A DNA stretch of 64,000 bases from Selaginella moellendorffii. Taxonomy: Eukaryota > Streptophyta > Lycopodiopsida > Selaginellales > Selaginellaceae. A program made the translations under genes and the position numbers. Below are positions 46,127 to 57,096 of the stretch, in pieces. Below the pieces are notes generated by a model that did no database searches, was not told where the DNA came from, and worked only from the letters and a program-made list of their open reading frames with translations. Numbering within the stretch: position 1 is the first letter of the stretch; the number at the start of each line of letters is the position of its first letter. Location of the stretch: NCBI RefSeq assembly GCF_000143415.4, contig NW_003314340.1, positions 251,772 to 315,771 of the forward strand. Direction: 5' to 3'.

Positions 46127-46363
46127 ATGGCGTCCCTTCGTGCTTTCGCTGCTTTCTTCTTGTGCATGCTCGTTGTTGCAATGGTGGAGCACGCCAATGT
46201 GGTGGAAGCTCAATGTGGTACAGGCGGCGGTATCTGTTGCGGTCGTCAGGGTAGAGGAGGCCGCTGCAACTCGGGCCTGTGCTGCAGCCGGTTTGGCTAC
46301 TGCGGATCGACATCTGAGTACTGTGGCGCGGGCTGCCAGCGCGGCTATGGGAGATGCAACTAA
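46127..46363 (+). CDS. Hevein-like chitin-binding antimicrobial peptide
   Basis: 78 residues, no intron. Residues 1-28 form a signal peptide (hydrophobic '[15 protein letters not shown]', cleavage likely after VVEA). The mature part has ten cysteines in the hevein pattern, with [19 protein letters not shown] carrying the chitin-binding S-x-F-G-Y signature. Family members are secreted, bind fungal cell-wall chitin and act in defence. Classic hevein domains have eight cysteines, so this is a ten-cysteine type; the extra pair is probably one more disulfide. The glycine/arginine-rich linker (GRQGRGGRC) is unusual. Start chosen from the TATA box and signal peptide. Confidence 0.88.
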   Translation: MASLRAFAAFFLCMLVVAMVEHANVVEAQCGTGGGICCGRQGRGGRCNSGLCCSRFGYCGSTSEYCGAGCQRGYGRCN

Positions 46364-47430
46364 ATATTCCATCTAATGTGCTAGACACCTCCAGCATGAA
46401 AGTTGCGAGTAATATCTAAATAAGCACTGGTGTCCTCTATTCTCTTTATATATATATGGTGTGATGTTTGCTATGTTACCAAGCTGAACGCATTAAAAAT
46501 CTCATCCAATGCAGTCTCCTTCATCAATGACGCCCAATGCACTGCAGGTTAGTGTGGTGGATTCCTTCTACTGCATGGAATAGCTTTTTTAGATGCCACA
46601 CTTGATCTTTCTTTTACACCGAAGACGGATTTCTACCAAAAGTACAAAAAGCCATGAGAATCAACGGGTGACACAGGATTGGACGCATGGTGGATTGGAT
46701 CAGCCCGTTGTAAGTCTGCTCTGGAATGAGTAGTAAAACTCAACATCGCATCGCATGTCATGAGCAGGGTCAGTCCAGGCATTCCCAAGCTGCGGTATAC
46801 AAGGTTACTTTCTTGCTCTTTTGTGTCGTCCATTTCATACCCGTTCAGGTTGATGATGTTCTACCATGGGCAATGTGGTCCAACATTTACATAGCCAGAG
46901 ATAGTGACCTGCTTACTGCTTGAAAACCAAAGATCACAGTTTGCTAAATTGTGCCAATTCCACAGCCCAAGTCTTGCTGCCCACAAAGGCAATGCCACTC
47001 TTGTATAACAAGGGAATTTCCCTCACATCAACAAGACTTTCCATCTCTTAAGATTCAATTTGCACAACAAACCTCCAACATTGTTGAAACACTTAGGTGA
47101 GGCTCAGCCTAACCTCAAAAATTCAAATTACAAAGCTTAAATACAAGAAAGCTTTGAGTTGAATTAGGCTCAACTAATTAGGCTTTTAGCTGAATTCTCT
47201 CCTAAACTATGCACATCCATCATAACATAGGCTGTATGCACCACTTGTTGTCTCCAGAAAATCCCCCGCTACCTCTTTCAGCCCTTAACCTTGGCCGCAG
47301 CATCGCCCAGGAAGCAGCTCCTGGGTGTTGCTTCACCGTGCCAGGATGTTGATCATGCAGCTGGGGAGTTGATTGCCCCGGCAAAATAGCCGCCCGCAAT
47401 CGACGTCAAGCTGCAGCATACAGCACGCGT
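46364..47430. other. Intergenic, no gene seen
   Basis: It contains the 3' region of the hevein-like gene (a TATATATA run at ~46447). No convincing coding is seen. Confidence 0.45.
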
Positions 47431-47439
47431 ATCACCGCC

Positions 47440-47880
47440 ATGGCTCAGTGCCGCAAGCATGCGTCGGCGGCCACGTCCTTGAGTAGCATCTCGTAGAAGA
47501 GCGCATCAAAGAACACCCTGGCGTGATCAATGTGGCCGGCTGGAGATCGTGGCGGCGGCAGTGAGGGTGATCCCAGGAGGAGATCCAAGCTCTCAAAGCT
47601 CTAGCATTGTGTTCCACTTCTCGGGACACTTCCCGGGCATTGTTGAGGAAGATCTCACAGGCAGCGGCGGTGTCTCTCACTTTTGCAAGCAGCAGCGATG
47701 TCCACAACAGGATGCTCCACTGCAGTATCTTGCGGAAGATAGTCACTAGTGTCACCGGAGTTGCCATAGCTGCTCGCCATCGTGTTCACGCCGCCATGCT
47801 CCATATCTCTGGGTGGACAGATCTTCAAAAAGAGACTCTAGAGCGGCTAGGACTGTGTTGCAGGGCACGGAGTCGCTAAC
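47440..47880 (-). pseudogene. Possible broken PPR-like gene
   Basis: On the minus strand, three frames carry short pieces of GC-richer, coding-like sequence: 'NTVLAALESLFEDLS', 'MASSYGNSGDTSDYLPQD' and 'HARVFFDALFYEMLLKDV'. The last resembles the helix pair of pentatricopeptide repeats. The pieces are out of frame with each other. It could also be an unrelated relic; confidence is low. Confidence 0.22.
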
Positions 47881-48133
47881 TTAGAGAACAAATCCTCCAA
47901 GGCCTCTATGCGACATATGTTTGCGAGCAGGCATTCCACCAGTTTTCTCTTATCATGGTGTTTCCAAGAAACGAGACTTTTGTAGGGCATCATATAGAAA
48001 AGCTCTTGAGCTGTGAGTATTTGCCTGCACCTGGCATATGCTAGGAGAAGAATGTTAACACAAGATTACATTCCACTGTAGAGACGCGTTAAACATTTCT
48101 TGAAGAAGGTTTAGGGTTGTTAAAAAGAATCCA

Positions 48134-48152
48134 GTTAGGGTTTAGGGTTTAG
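48134..48152 (+). promoter_or_regulatory. Telo-box motifs before the FAM136A-like gene
   Basis: TTAGGGTTTAGGGTTTAGG lies 12 bases before the start codon, with another TTTAGGG at 48110. The AAACCCTA telo-box is a known element in promoters and leaders of plant housekeeping and ribosomal genes. Confidence 0.6.
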
Positions 48153-48163
48153 GTCCAGCCGCG

Positions 48164-48922
48164 ATGGAGGCCATGGAGACCCTCCAGCGGGATCTCAATG
48201 ACGCGCTCACGGAGGCGATGGGCGAGGTGAATGAGTACGTCTTCTTCACGCTCCAGGTGCGGCTTGCCGGATTTCTACGATTTGATCCTCGTTTTCTTCT
48301 ATATTCGCAGAGAAATTTCTACAAATGTGCCTACCGCTGCTTCGACGAGCACACGACGGTGTCCCGGATTGAGCCGTGCGTGCAGCAATGCGGCGCTCCC
48401 CCGCAGAGAGCGCAGAACATAATCTCCAACGAGCTCTCGAGCTTCCAGGTATGGGTTTTCTTTTGTCTTTTTTTTTTGTTCTCTTTGGTTTTTCTTTGGG
48501 GATTCCTTTATCTTTTTGCCTGTTATTGGCGTTCGCAAGAGTTCTCCTTGTGCTTGCGTCTCATTCCAGGCATACAACGATTGCAAAAGCCATTCGAATT
48601 TTTTTTTTGGTGAGGCTAGATGTGCCTCATTTACATCGTTGGTTCTTTCACACTTTTGGATTTGTTCGCGTTCTCGAAAGTTTTCTTTTCCCACTAGTCT
48701 CTCACACTTTTGTTTGCTTCTCCTGTGCAGGAACGGATCCAGCGAAGTGTACTGGTTTGCAGGGACAAATTTGACGAGCAGCGAGACATTGCGGCTCTCA
48801 CGGAAGATGAACTCGCCAGGAATGCAAAAGACTGCGTCGAGAGAGCTGTCAAAGGACACATCGCCGGGATCCCAAAATTGATGGCCAGAATAAAGTCCCA
48901 GATCACCGTCAAGGAGGACTGA
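48164..48922 (+). CDS. FAM136A-like (DUF842) protein
   Basis: Exons 48164-48256, 48311-48448 and 48731-48922 join in phase 0 to 140 residues. The order is an N-terminal helix, 'RNFYKCAYRCFDEHTT', 'IEPCVQQC', 'ISNELSSFQERIQRSVLVCRDKF', then 'KDCVERAV' and a basic C-terminal helix. The family is small, alpha-helical and, in animals, mitochondrial with twin CX3C motifs. Here the first pair (CAYRC, CVQQC) is complete, while the second keeps only one cysteine each, as I recall for plant members. Length is typical. Introns are 54 and 282 nt, both GT-AG. Confidence 0.88.
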
Positions 48923-50363
48923 AAATCTGTGGAGCAATTTTGTAGTAAGATCTTTTTTTTCTTCTTCCATCTTTTCCTTTTGTTGTTTTATTCTTTTGCT
49001 CTCGCCGTTCTTGTGTCTTTGTTCCCTTGGCACACATCGAAGGTTGGCCTGGTAACTTACTGCCATTTCAGCTCAAAAGTTGTGCTAGATCGACCGCTGC
49101 CTGGGAGAGAACTGTGCAGCGGCCTAGAGAAACAGTGGCTGCTCCACTCTCGATCCAAGCAACACACTGTTTCGAGTGTGAGTGGGTTTGCTCTCGATTC
49201 AAACTCTCTTGTCTCTCTTGTTTCGACTGTATTGTGTAAGCTTTTTCCAGGTGTGTTCCATAGCGTTCATCGTCCCTTCCGAATGAGACCACCAAACAGG
49301 TACGCGGAGTTTTCTAGCATCTGGTACAGTGCTGCCGCTCCTCCGTTGGTGCCTTACGATGACTCATTGTGCGTCCTTGCAGGCTAGACAGTTCTTCTCG
49401 TCGCATAGCTATCGATTCCTCTCCACGAGAAAAGTTTCTTACTTGTGGAGTGGAGTGAAGATAAAAAGCCGCAGCCAGCGAGCCATCCAGCGCGAGTTTT
49501 AATGCCTGGTGACGAAGGAAGAGTTTTCACGGCATTGGGGGTATGAAAAAAGTATGGAAGAAGCAAGCAAAAGAGAAAAATCTTACTAGTGGTTCTCTGC
49601 GCAGGAAAGAAATGGATCTTAAACATTGAAGATAGTCTCGCAGCTTTTGCTTGAAGAAACAGTTTTTGGCTGGCCACGAATCTCTGGGTTGGGCGATCCA
49701 TGATTTCAAACCAAAGTGGTAGAGGTAGGCTATTGCAGTTCTTCCTTTTTGTCTACCTCTTTGTGTCAAGTCTAGCAACAGTGATTCGAGTGATTTCTTT
49801 TGTTTCTCAAATCCAGGGACGCTTAAAGTTAAAAGCCAAGGATTGATCAAATCAGAGTGACAAAGTCTCGCCAAGTTTGTTTCGTCGTTAAGTTCGTTGG
49901 ACAACAAAAATGAATGATGCCATTTTATTCGCAAGAGGGACGATCATTATCGAGTGAAACCATATCAACGTTTTAATCGACCGAAGGTTACAAGGCGTGG
50001 TCCAGGCCTGGGCGACGTGGCGGCACGTCCCAGGCTCGGCAAGCCACCGAAGCTGGTGACGGAATCTTCTTTTATGCTCTGTTTGCTCAAACCGAGCCAA
50101 ACAGAGGGTTCCAGGCGAAAGAAATTTGTCCTGGGACAGGCCATTCTTTTTGGGAGGAAGAAAAATTGGAAGGGAAGCTAGGGCATGAGAATCCGGAGCT
50201 GCGATCCACGGGAGATGCGCGGCGCCAGGGCTCGGGTGTGGCGCTGCCGGGGCACCAAGATCTGTGCGCGCGGCTCGTCCAGGTTCTGCTCGATTCTTGG
50301 ATGAGGGGCAAGAATGCGGGCTCCTCGCCTCGCGGATCGCCGGCGCTGGGAATTCTCACAGCC
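48923..50363. other. Intergenic between FAM136A-like and receptor kinase genes
   Basis: Presumed 3' UTR of one gene and promoter/leader of the next. In-frame sequence continues upstream of 50364 to 50166 but lacks a signal peptide and looks noncoding. Confidence 0.5.
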
Positions 50364-53276
50364 ATGAGCATCGGGATCGGCCGATGGATCGTTCTTGGCG
50401 TCGTGATCATCGCCGGTGCCGCCGCGGCTGTCGATCCGACCGAGAGGGCGGTTCTTGATGCGATGATCCAGGGATTGACCAACGGGGCATTGCTCGGCTG
50501 GGGGAGCGGCGATCCGTGCTCGTGGAAGCACATCCAATGCCGGGGCCAGTCTATCATCGGAATTGCGGTGGAATCCCTGGGGCTGGTCGGGACTCTCCCC
50601 GGAAATCTCAACAAGCTCGCCAATCTCGAGTACCTCGGCCTCCAGTTCAATGGATTCCACGGCGCGCTGCCCAGCCTCAGCGGCCTCAAGAATCTCCGCA
50701 AGGTCTACCTCAACAGCAACAACTTCGCGACCATCCCAGGAGATTTCTTCCGCGGCCTCGACAGCCTCATGGTCATCTACCTCGATCACAACAATCTCAA
50801 TGGCACCGCGGGATGGCAGCTCCCCGACGACGTCCAATTCTCCACCAAGCTCGTCAATCTGTCGCTGACGAACACCAGCCTGGGCGGGCCGATCCCGGAG
50901 TTCCTGGGCACCATGGCCAGCCTCAAGGTCCTCAATCTCGCGTATAACTCCCTCACCGGTGGGCTTCCCGCGAGCTTCAAGGACTCGGCGATGACGCAGC
51001 TGGAAGTGAACAACATGGCGCTGGGCGGATCGATCGACGTGGTTGGAGGGATGACGAGCCTCGCGCAGCTGTGGCTACAAGGGAACCAATTCACTGGGAC
51101 GATCCCGGTGGGTCTGAGCAACGCGGTGGCTATGGCGGATCTCCGGCTCAACGACAACAAGCTCAAGGGGGTGGTGCCGAATTTCACAGCGCTGGCACTC
51201 TCGCATTTCAGCGTGACCAACAACAATCTCATGGGGCCGATCCCACTGCTCAGGGCCACCAACACGGATGGTTTCGGTGGCAACAAGTTCTGCCAGAGCG
51301 AGGCTGGGAAGGCGTGTAGTGCCGAGGTGACCGCGCTGCTGGGATTTCTAGGTGGCATTGGTTTTCCAGACTCGATCATCGCGGACTGGTCGGGGACGGA
51401 TCCCTGCGCCGTGACCTGGGTGGTGTGCGATGGGACTGCGGTGATCGGGTTGAAGCTCGAGAGGAACCAGCTCGCTGGGACGCTGTCTCCCGCGGTGGCG
51501 GGGCTGGCGGATCTCAGGTTTGTGATGCTCAGCAACAACAATCTCTCGGGTTCCATCCCTCCGGAGTTTGCAACGATGAAGTCTTTGAAGACGCTGGATT
51601 TGAGGAACAACAGCTTGTCCGGCCCGATGGTGAAGTTCTCCGGGGTGACAGTGCTCGTGGATGGGAATCCTCTGCTCAACAGTCCTCCTGGATCGGCTCC
51701 AGTTCCTCCATCCTCGTCTCCAGCTGCTCCAGCTGCTCCGGCTGGATCGGCACCGGCCACAACACCATCGCCACCATCACCGCCTGGAACGCCTCCACCT
51801 CCGGGTACGCAAGATGACAGTGGGAATCGCACTAACAGCCCTCAAGCATCTTCCAAGTTCCCCATAGTGGCGGTGGCTGTTCCTATTGCTGGGGCCGTGT
51901 CGCTGGCGCTGGTGGCGGGAGTTTTTATATTCTTCCTCTGCTGTCGACACAAGGGGAAGCATCAGGCCTCGAGGAGCTCCAGTAGTGGGATGCTGGTTCA
52001 TCCCCGGAACTCCAATTCTGATCCAGATATGGTGAAGGTCAGTGTCACAAGGACAGCGGAGCCGAATGGTGGAGGAAACCACAGCGGGCCCAGTGGTGAC
52101 GTTCATGTAGTGGAGGCAGGAAATCTAGTGATCTCCATCCAAGTCCTACGTGACGCCACGAAGAACTTCAGCCGGGACACGATCCTCGGCCGTGGTGGGT
52201 TCGGTGTTGTTTACAAGGGGGTGCTGGACGATGGCACCAGCATCGCGGTGAAGAGGATGGAGGCCTCCACGGTGGTGAGCAGCAAGGGGCTGAGCGAGTT
52301 CCACGCGGAGATCGCGGTGCTGACCAAAGTGAGGCACCGGCATTTGGTGGCGCTGCTCGGCTACTGCATCGAGGGGAATGAGAAGCTGCTGGTGTACGAG
52401 TACTTGCCGAACGGGACGCTGGCGCAGCACCTGTTTGAGCGGGGAGCTAAACCGCTGGACTGGAAGAGGAGGCTGGTGATAGCGCTGGACGTGGCGAGGG
52501 GGATGGAGTATTTGCACGAGCTGGCACACATGAGCTTCATCCACAGGGACCTGAAGCCGTCCAATATCTTGCTCGACGATGATTATCGTGCCAAGGTGTC
52601 AGACTTTGGACTGGTGAAGCTTGCTCCCGAAGGCAAATACTCGATCGAGACAAGGCTGGCGGGCACGTTTGGGTACTTGGCTCCAGAGTACGCAGGTAAA
52701 TGAGTTTTTTTTTTTCTTCCTCCTTTTCTCTGGTTCGCATGTTTCCTGGAAGACTTATGGTGGTGTGTGTGTTTGACAGTGACGGGGAGAGTTACAACCA
52801 AGGCGGACGTGTTCAGCTTTGGAGTTGTCCTCATGGAGCTGATCACGGGGCGGCGAGCGCTGGACGAGAGCCAATCCGAGGAGAACATGCACCTTGTGAC
52901 GTGGTTCCGGCGTACGCACCAGGGCAGAGAATCCTTCGCGAGGATGATAGATACAGCGCTGCTAGAAGGCACCGAGGACAAAGTGGAGGGCATTTACACG
53001 GTGGCCGAGCTCGCCAAGCACTGCACGGCGAGGGAGCCGTACAACCGGCCGGACATGGGGCATGCGGTGAGCGTGCTGGCGCCGCTGGTGGAGCAGTGGA
53101 AGCCGACGGCGTCGGACGGGGAGGAGACCAAAGGGATCGATCTCAACGTGACGCTCCCGCAAGCGCTCAAGCAGTGGCAGGCCTCGGACGACTCCAACTT
53201 GGACGATAGCCAGGCCAGCCTCCCGACCAGGCCCGTCGGCTTCGCGGACTCGTTCACGTCCTCGGACGCCAGGTGA
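50364..53276 (+). CDS. TMK-type leucine-rich repeat receptor kinase
   Basis: Exons 50364-52695 and 52780-53276, with an 84-nt phase-1 intron in the kinase domain after APEYA, give 942 residues, the size expected for TMK1-type kinases. Signal peptide ~1-23 ([16 protein letters not shown]). The ectodomain has two LRR blocks separated by a cysteine-bearing island ([10 protein letters not shown], later '[16 protein letters not shown]'). A Pro/Ala/Ser-rich spacer, a transmembrane helix (~498-527) and a Ser/Thr kinase follow: [11 protein letters not shown], Lys in [27 protein letters not shown] and [10 protein letters not shown]. All catalytic residues are present. The C-terminus ends in [16 protein letters not shown], typical of the TMK group. 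Family members act at the plasma membrane in auxin signalling with ABP1-type partners. The start at 50364 is chosen for the signal peptide. Confidence 0.93.
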
Positions 53277-54717
53277 TCGTGTTCCTCCGGCCACTGACGA
53301 TGGTGGTGGTGTCTCTTTTACGTCCAGGAGTAGCAGAAGGTCGATCTTACAGTAATGTGATTGATCATACGGGGATGGATGGGTGGAAAAAACTCTTCTT
53401 CTACACGCAGCTGCGAGCGTCGCCTCGGTCGGGTCATGCTGGAGGCATGTAAATAAATGGGAGGAGAAAGGCTAGGATACAGGTGGTGGGAAAGATTATA
53501 TAGGAGACGCGTCAAACATGGGTGGCGACTTGTGATTTGGACGGTCGACAAGCAGGAGGAGCAGCAGCAGCAGACAGGGTGGTGGGAGGTTGGATTATCT
53601 TCCGGAAAGTGGACAGGGAAAGCGAGAAAGCCAGGCACTAAATAAACTGGAAGATCTCTGGGCTTGGACAGGAGAAGGAAGGATTAAGAAGCTTTTCTTC
53701 TCCTCCTCTTCTCGGGAAAAGGAACAGGGACGATCAAGCGGTACTTATCGACGAGGCAGTGAGGCAGTGAAGCAGTGGCGATGGAGCAGCGATCTCTTGG
53801 CTGGCTTGGCAGCGAGTCGAGTTTAGGAAGAACACAGCTTGGAACTTTCAAGGCAGCCATGCAGGGCATGTGAGAAGCTTGGCGGCTTTCACGAATGGAC
53901 TGGGAAGAGACTGGGGTGTGGAGGCGTAGCAGTCGGGATTCACGGAGACCGCCATGGATTTTCTCGTCCAAGCTCGTGTACGTCTTCTTTCTCTCTCTCT
54001 CTCTCTCTCTCTCTGTGGTTTTTTTTTTTTCACTTTCTAGTAGGCGTGCCTGTCTTGTAGTGTTGCTGCTGCTGCTGCTGCTACTGCCACTCTGGAGTGC
54101 TCCGCTTTTGTTGGAGCGCCCAAGTGATTGGAATGATCACGGCAGTGCGTTCTATCATCCTCTCTCGTGTTTAGTCTCTCTCTCCCAAACGATGGAAAAG
54201 AAACGATTTTTTAGTCGTCTTCATCCTTGTTCTTCGCTCGGCGCTTAGTTTTTCTCCCTGGCATTCGTTCTAAGTATGTACTTTACAGGCAAAGCGCGAG
54301 AGAGAAATAAAAGAGAAAGCTTACTTCCATCCAAGCGTCTCTTGCTTGCTTTGTTGGTACAGCTATCTGGGACCCTTTTGTTTGTGAGATTCTTTCGTCC
54401 TGGAAGGAAAACAAAAAAGCTGGTCAATACCATAGGCAAGGAATTTAAAGCTTTCATGGCTGGATACCTGTCTGCTTCACATTTGGAGGGTGCTCGCTCC
54501 CTCTCGCTGCCTCGCTCCCTCGCTCCCTCGCTCGCTGTTAAAACTGGATTCTCTCTTCCACTTTACCATTGAAAGCTCGTGGCTTGAAAGCTTGCGGCTT
54601 GTCTTGATTCATCTGGTGTTTTCTTCGCTTAGTTTTTTGATCGATCGCTATTCTGGAACGAGCACCGTCGCAACAGCACCGCCACCGTCACTGTTCTGCA
54701 AGGACCAAAGTTTTTAA
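53277..54717 (+). other. 3' region of receptor kinase and intergenic
   Basis: It contains a CT microsatellite (53988-54014), a (TGC)n run near 54062-54082 and 'gctccctcgctccctcg' short repeats near 54496-54535. No gene is supported. Confidence 0.5.
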
Positions 54718-55095
54718 ATGATAGAATGGACGACAAAGAACACTTACACGAGAGAAAAAGAAGATTTTGGGGTCCTGTGGGAAGAAAGCGAGGCCTGGTT
54801 GGTGGTGTGCGCTTTGTTGATTTCGGTGGTCCTGCCCCTGCTGCTGATTGAGCGATCCATCCATCCCACGAAAGAAAAATGGAAAAGAAGCGCAGCGTCG
54901 GTGCTTGTCATTCTTTTCTTCGTCTGGTTTCTGTGCAGTGTGTGTCTGATTGTCATCGGAATCGCGTCAACTTCGAGCGAGATCCCAGCGTGCGCTGATT
55001 CTTTATCTTATCTGCGTCATCCTGCTTTCGGCCAATGCGATGGCTGTGCCGAGTTGAAACAAGATCCTCTAGCCGGCTTTTCTTCGTTTCTATAG
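54718..55095 (+). CDS. Hypothetical small membrane protein (doubtful)
   Basis: This 125-residue frame has two hydrophobic stretches that could span a membrane (AWLVVCALLISVVLPLLLI and 'VLVILFFVWFLCSVCLIVIG'), separated by a basic loop, and a Cys-bearing tail. No family is recognised. It lies just after the receptor-kinase 3' region, and codon composition is not clearly coding. It may be chance or part of a UTR. Confidence 0.2.
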   Translation: MIEWTTKNTYTREKEDFGVLWEESEAWLVVCALLISVVLPLLLIERSIHPTKEKWKRSAASVLVILFFVWFLCSVCLIVIGIASTSSEIPACADSLSYLRHPAFGQCDGCAELKQDPLAGFSSFL

Positions 55096-55358
55096 TTTCG
55101 AGCTCGAATATATACCAGGGTTTCCTGAAAGAAACAATGAAACTTCATGAGAACTAAAGAACTTCGAAAGGAATAGTCTAAACTGGCTTTTCTTTGTATA
55201 GTTTGGAGCTCGAATATGGAAACAATGAAACTTCTATAGAACTTCGAAAGGAATAGTCTAAACATACCAGTCGATGTGGAAGACTTTCCCTGACGAAACC
55301 ACACGTTAAACATCATAAAGCCCATGAGAGCCATGGAAGACTTACAAGTCGAGAAGGG

Positions 55359-56585
55359 CTATACGGTAGAATCCAGCCGAGGGTCAAACCAGAGCCCCTT
55401 GAGCGGGATCACGACGCCGAGGTTCCGCTTGGGCTTCCCGAAAATCCAGTTCGACATCATTCTCTGGCGGGGGAACTCTGGAAGCCGGTGCCAGGAGTCT
55501 TGAATGGCGTCGTACACGCTCACTACAGAGCCGTGGTTAGTGAAATAAACCAGCTTCTGACTACCTGTGCAGTAGACCGCCCTGGACGTGAAGGATCCCA
55601 CGAACAGAGTCGTATGCTCCAGAGTCCCGGCCACATTCTTCCACTCTCGAGCTCCCAGATCCAACTCGTGAATCCCGACGCTCGCTTTAATAGCCGGCTT
55701 TAAAGCCTTGTCCACGAGACTTGGAGCAGCGGCAGCAGCCAAGGTGGTGGAGTTGTCTGCGAAGCTTGAAATGATCTTCTCCACCAGGAGCAGCTTTCCT
55801 CCATGATCAACCAGGTAAGGCATTTGCACGAGATCCTGGCCTCGGAACGCGCTCGGCATGGGAATACCAAGGTCGCTCCACTCATCCTGTTCGAAGTGGT
55901 AGCACTGGATATACTGCCATTCGCGAGTCACGCACTTGTTGAGGCAGTAGAGAACACCCCCGCAGAAGGCCGCATCGACGATGTTTAGTAGCTGCGGGTG
56001 AGAAGCCATAGCTGCTGCTTCTCGCCAGGAATCGTCGCCTTTGCGGTACAAGAGAGCTCCACACTTCACGTCGTCCTGGACGAAGGCTATCACCAGGTAC
56101 GTATCCTCGGCCTTGTCGACACGCATAGCCACCTGTTTGATGCTGCCTGGGAAGCGAGGAAGAGCTCTCCACACCTTGGTGATCGGGTTGCAAACGTAGA
56201 GAGAGTTGGCCTGGACGCTGTCCTGGCAGAAGCACAGCAAGCCTCCAGCGGCAGCAGCGCAGCGCCCAGGTGGAAGGAAAGTAAAGTCGAGAGTGTACCA
56301 TCTGCTGGAGCTAGGATCGAAAGCCCACCCCTGCTCGTGCCTGAAGCCGTGGAATCCCAAGTACCACGGTGCGCGGGACGGAAGATCCGAGCACAGCTTG
56401 AGGAAAGGAGGTGATCGAATTGTAGCTTCCCACTTCTTGCAGACGGTACGAACCTGGAGTAAATTCGGAAGTGGTAGCCTCGCGAGAATTATGCGAGTCA
56501 TGTCTTCGGGGAGCTGCGACCACACACTGTCGTCCAGAAGTGATCCTGAGCTGCTGCTCTTCATATCCCTGGCTTGAGAATCCAT
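55359..56585 (-). CDS. F-box protein with kelch-like C-terminal region
   Basis: 408 residues in a single exon. The F-box is at ~18-62 (VWSQLPEDMTRIILARLPLP ... VCKKWEATIRSPPFLKLC), which binds SKP1 in SCF ubiquitin ligases. The rest has repeated blades: 'YLGFHGF', 'WYTLDF', GLLCFC with 'VCNPITKVWRALP', 'YHFEQDEWSDLGIPMP' and 'VYDAIQDSWHRLPEFP'. They resemble the kelch or F-box-associated propellers of plant proteins such as the UFO/FBX6 group. The substrate cannot be read from sequence. An Ala-rich insert (~285) is a likely loop. The start follows a 3' splice-like stretch, so a leader intron is possible. Confidence 0.85.
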   Translation of the reverse strand: MDSQARDMKSSSSGSLLDDSVWSQLPEDMTRIILARLPLPNLLQVRTVCKKWEATIRSPPFLKLCSDLPSRAPWYLGFHGFRHEQGWAFDPSSSRWYTLDFTFLPPGRCAAAAGGLLCFCQDSVQANSLYVCNPITKVWRALPRFPGSIKQVAMRVDKAEDTYLVIAFVQDDVKCGALLYRKGDDSWREAAAMASHPQLLNIVDAAFCGGVLYCLNKCVTREWQYIQCYHFEQDEWSDLGIPMPSAFRGQDLVQMPYLVDHGGKLLLVEKIISSFADNSTTLAAAAAPSLVDKALKPAIKASVGIHELDLGAREWKNVAGTLEHTTLFVGSFTSRAVYCTGSQKLVYFTNHGSVVSVYDAIQDSWHRLPEFPRQRMMSNWIFGKPKRNLGVVIPLKGLWFDPRLDSTV

Positions 56586-57096
56586 ATGATTCTTTCCTGC
56601 TACTGCGAGAAACCAAGTTCCCAGTGAGAGCCACTAGCTGACTAGAAAAAAATGATTACTACCTTGCAATGATGCCAACTGCGATCCAGAAAAGAGTGCT
56701 TGTCACATTCTTCGTAATTCTTGGGACCGCTGACAAAGAAAAGGCTGGATGATTAGCGGCAGGACCACGAGAGGAGCTCAGATGATGAGACGGCATCCTA
56801 ATGGAGGACCACCATCCAGAGCTGGGAATTAACCCAGAACATAACAACTTCGAGCGGAAACCATCGATTAAAACGAAAATTTCAAGAAAACGCAGCTCAG
56901 CTCCCACCTTTTGAACAAATGTTTTTGCTTACAAGTTGTTCTTCCTTGCTTCTGTGCTTCACTGCATTGCATTTCCATTGCAGAGGAGGACACGTGGGCA
57001 AAGATGTCTACGAAAAGCGATAAATCTGTGAACCCAACCAAAAGAAAAAAAGAAAAATTGTACGAGGCTTAGGCCTACCTTGGGAGACAAAGTGTT
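56586..57096. other. Intergenic / F-box gene leader region
   Basis: It separates the start of the F-box gene from the stop of the upstream minus-strand gene. No coding is seen. Confidence 0.5.

Noticed and set aside
50166-50363. In-frame N-terminal extension of the receptor kinase
   Set aside because: It would place 66 charged residues before the signal peptide. The ATG at 50364 gives a normal secreted start and the expected 942 residues.
50786-51832. 348-residue minus-strand frame opposite the receptor kinase
   Set aside because: Shadow of a GC-rich coding exon; no motif.
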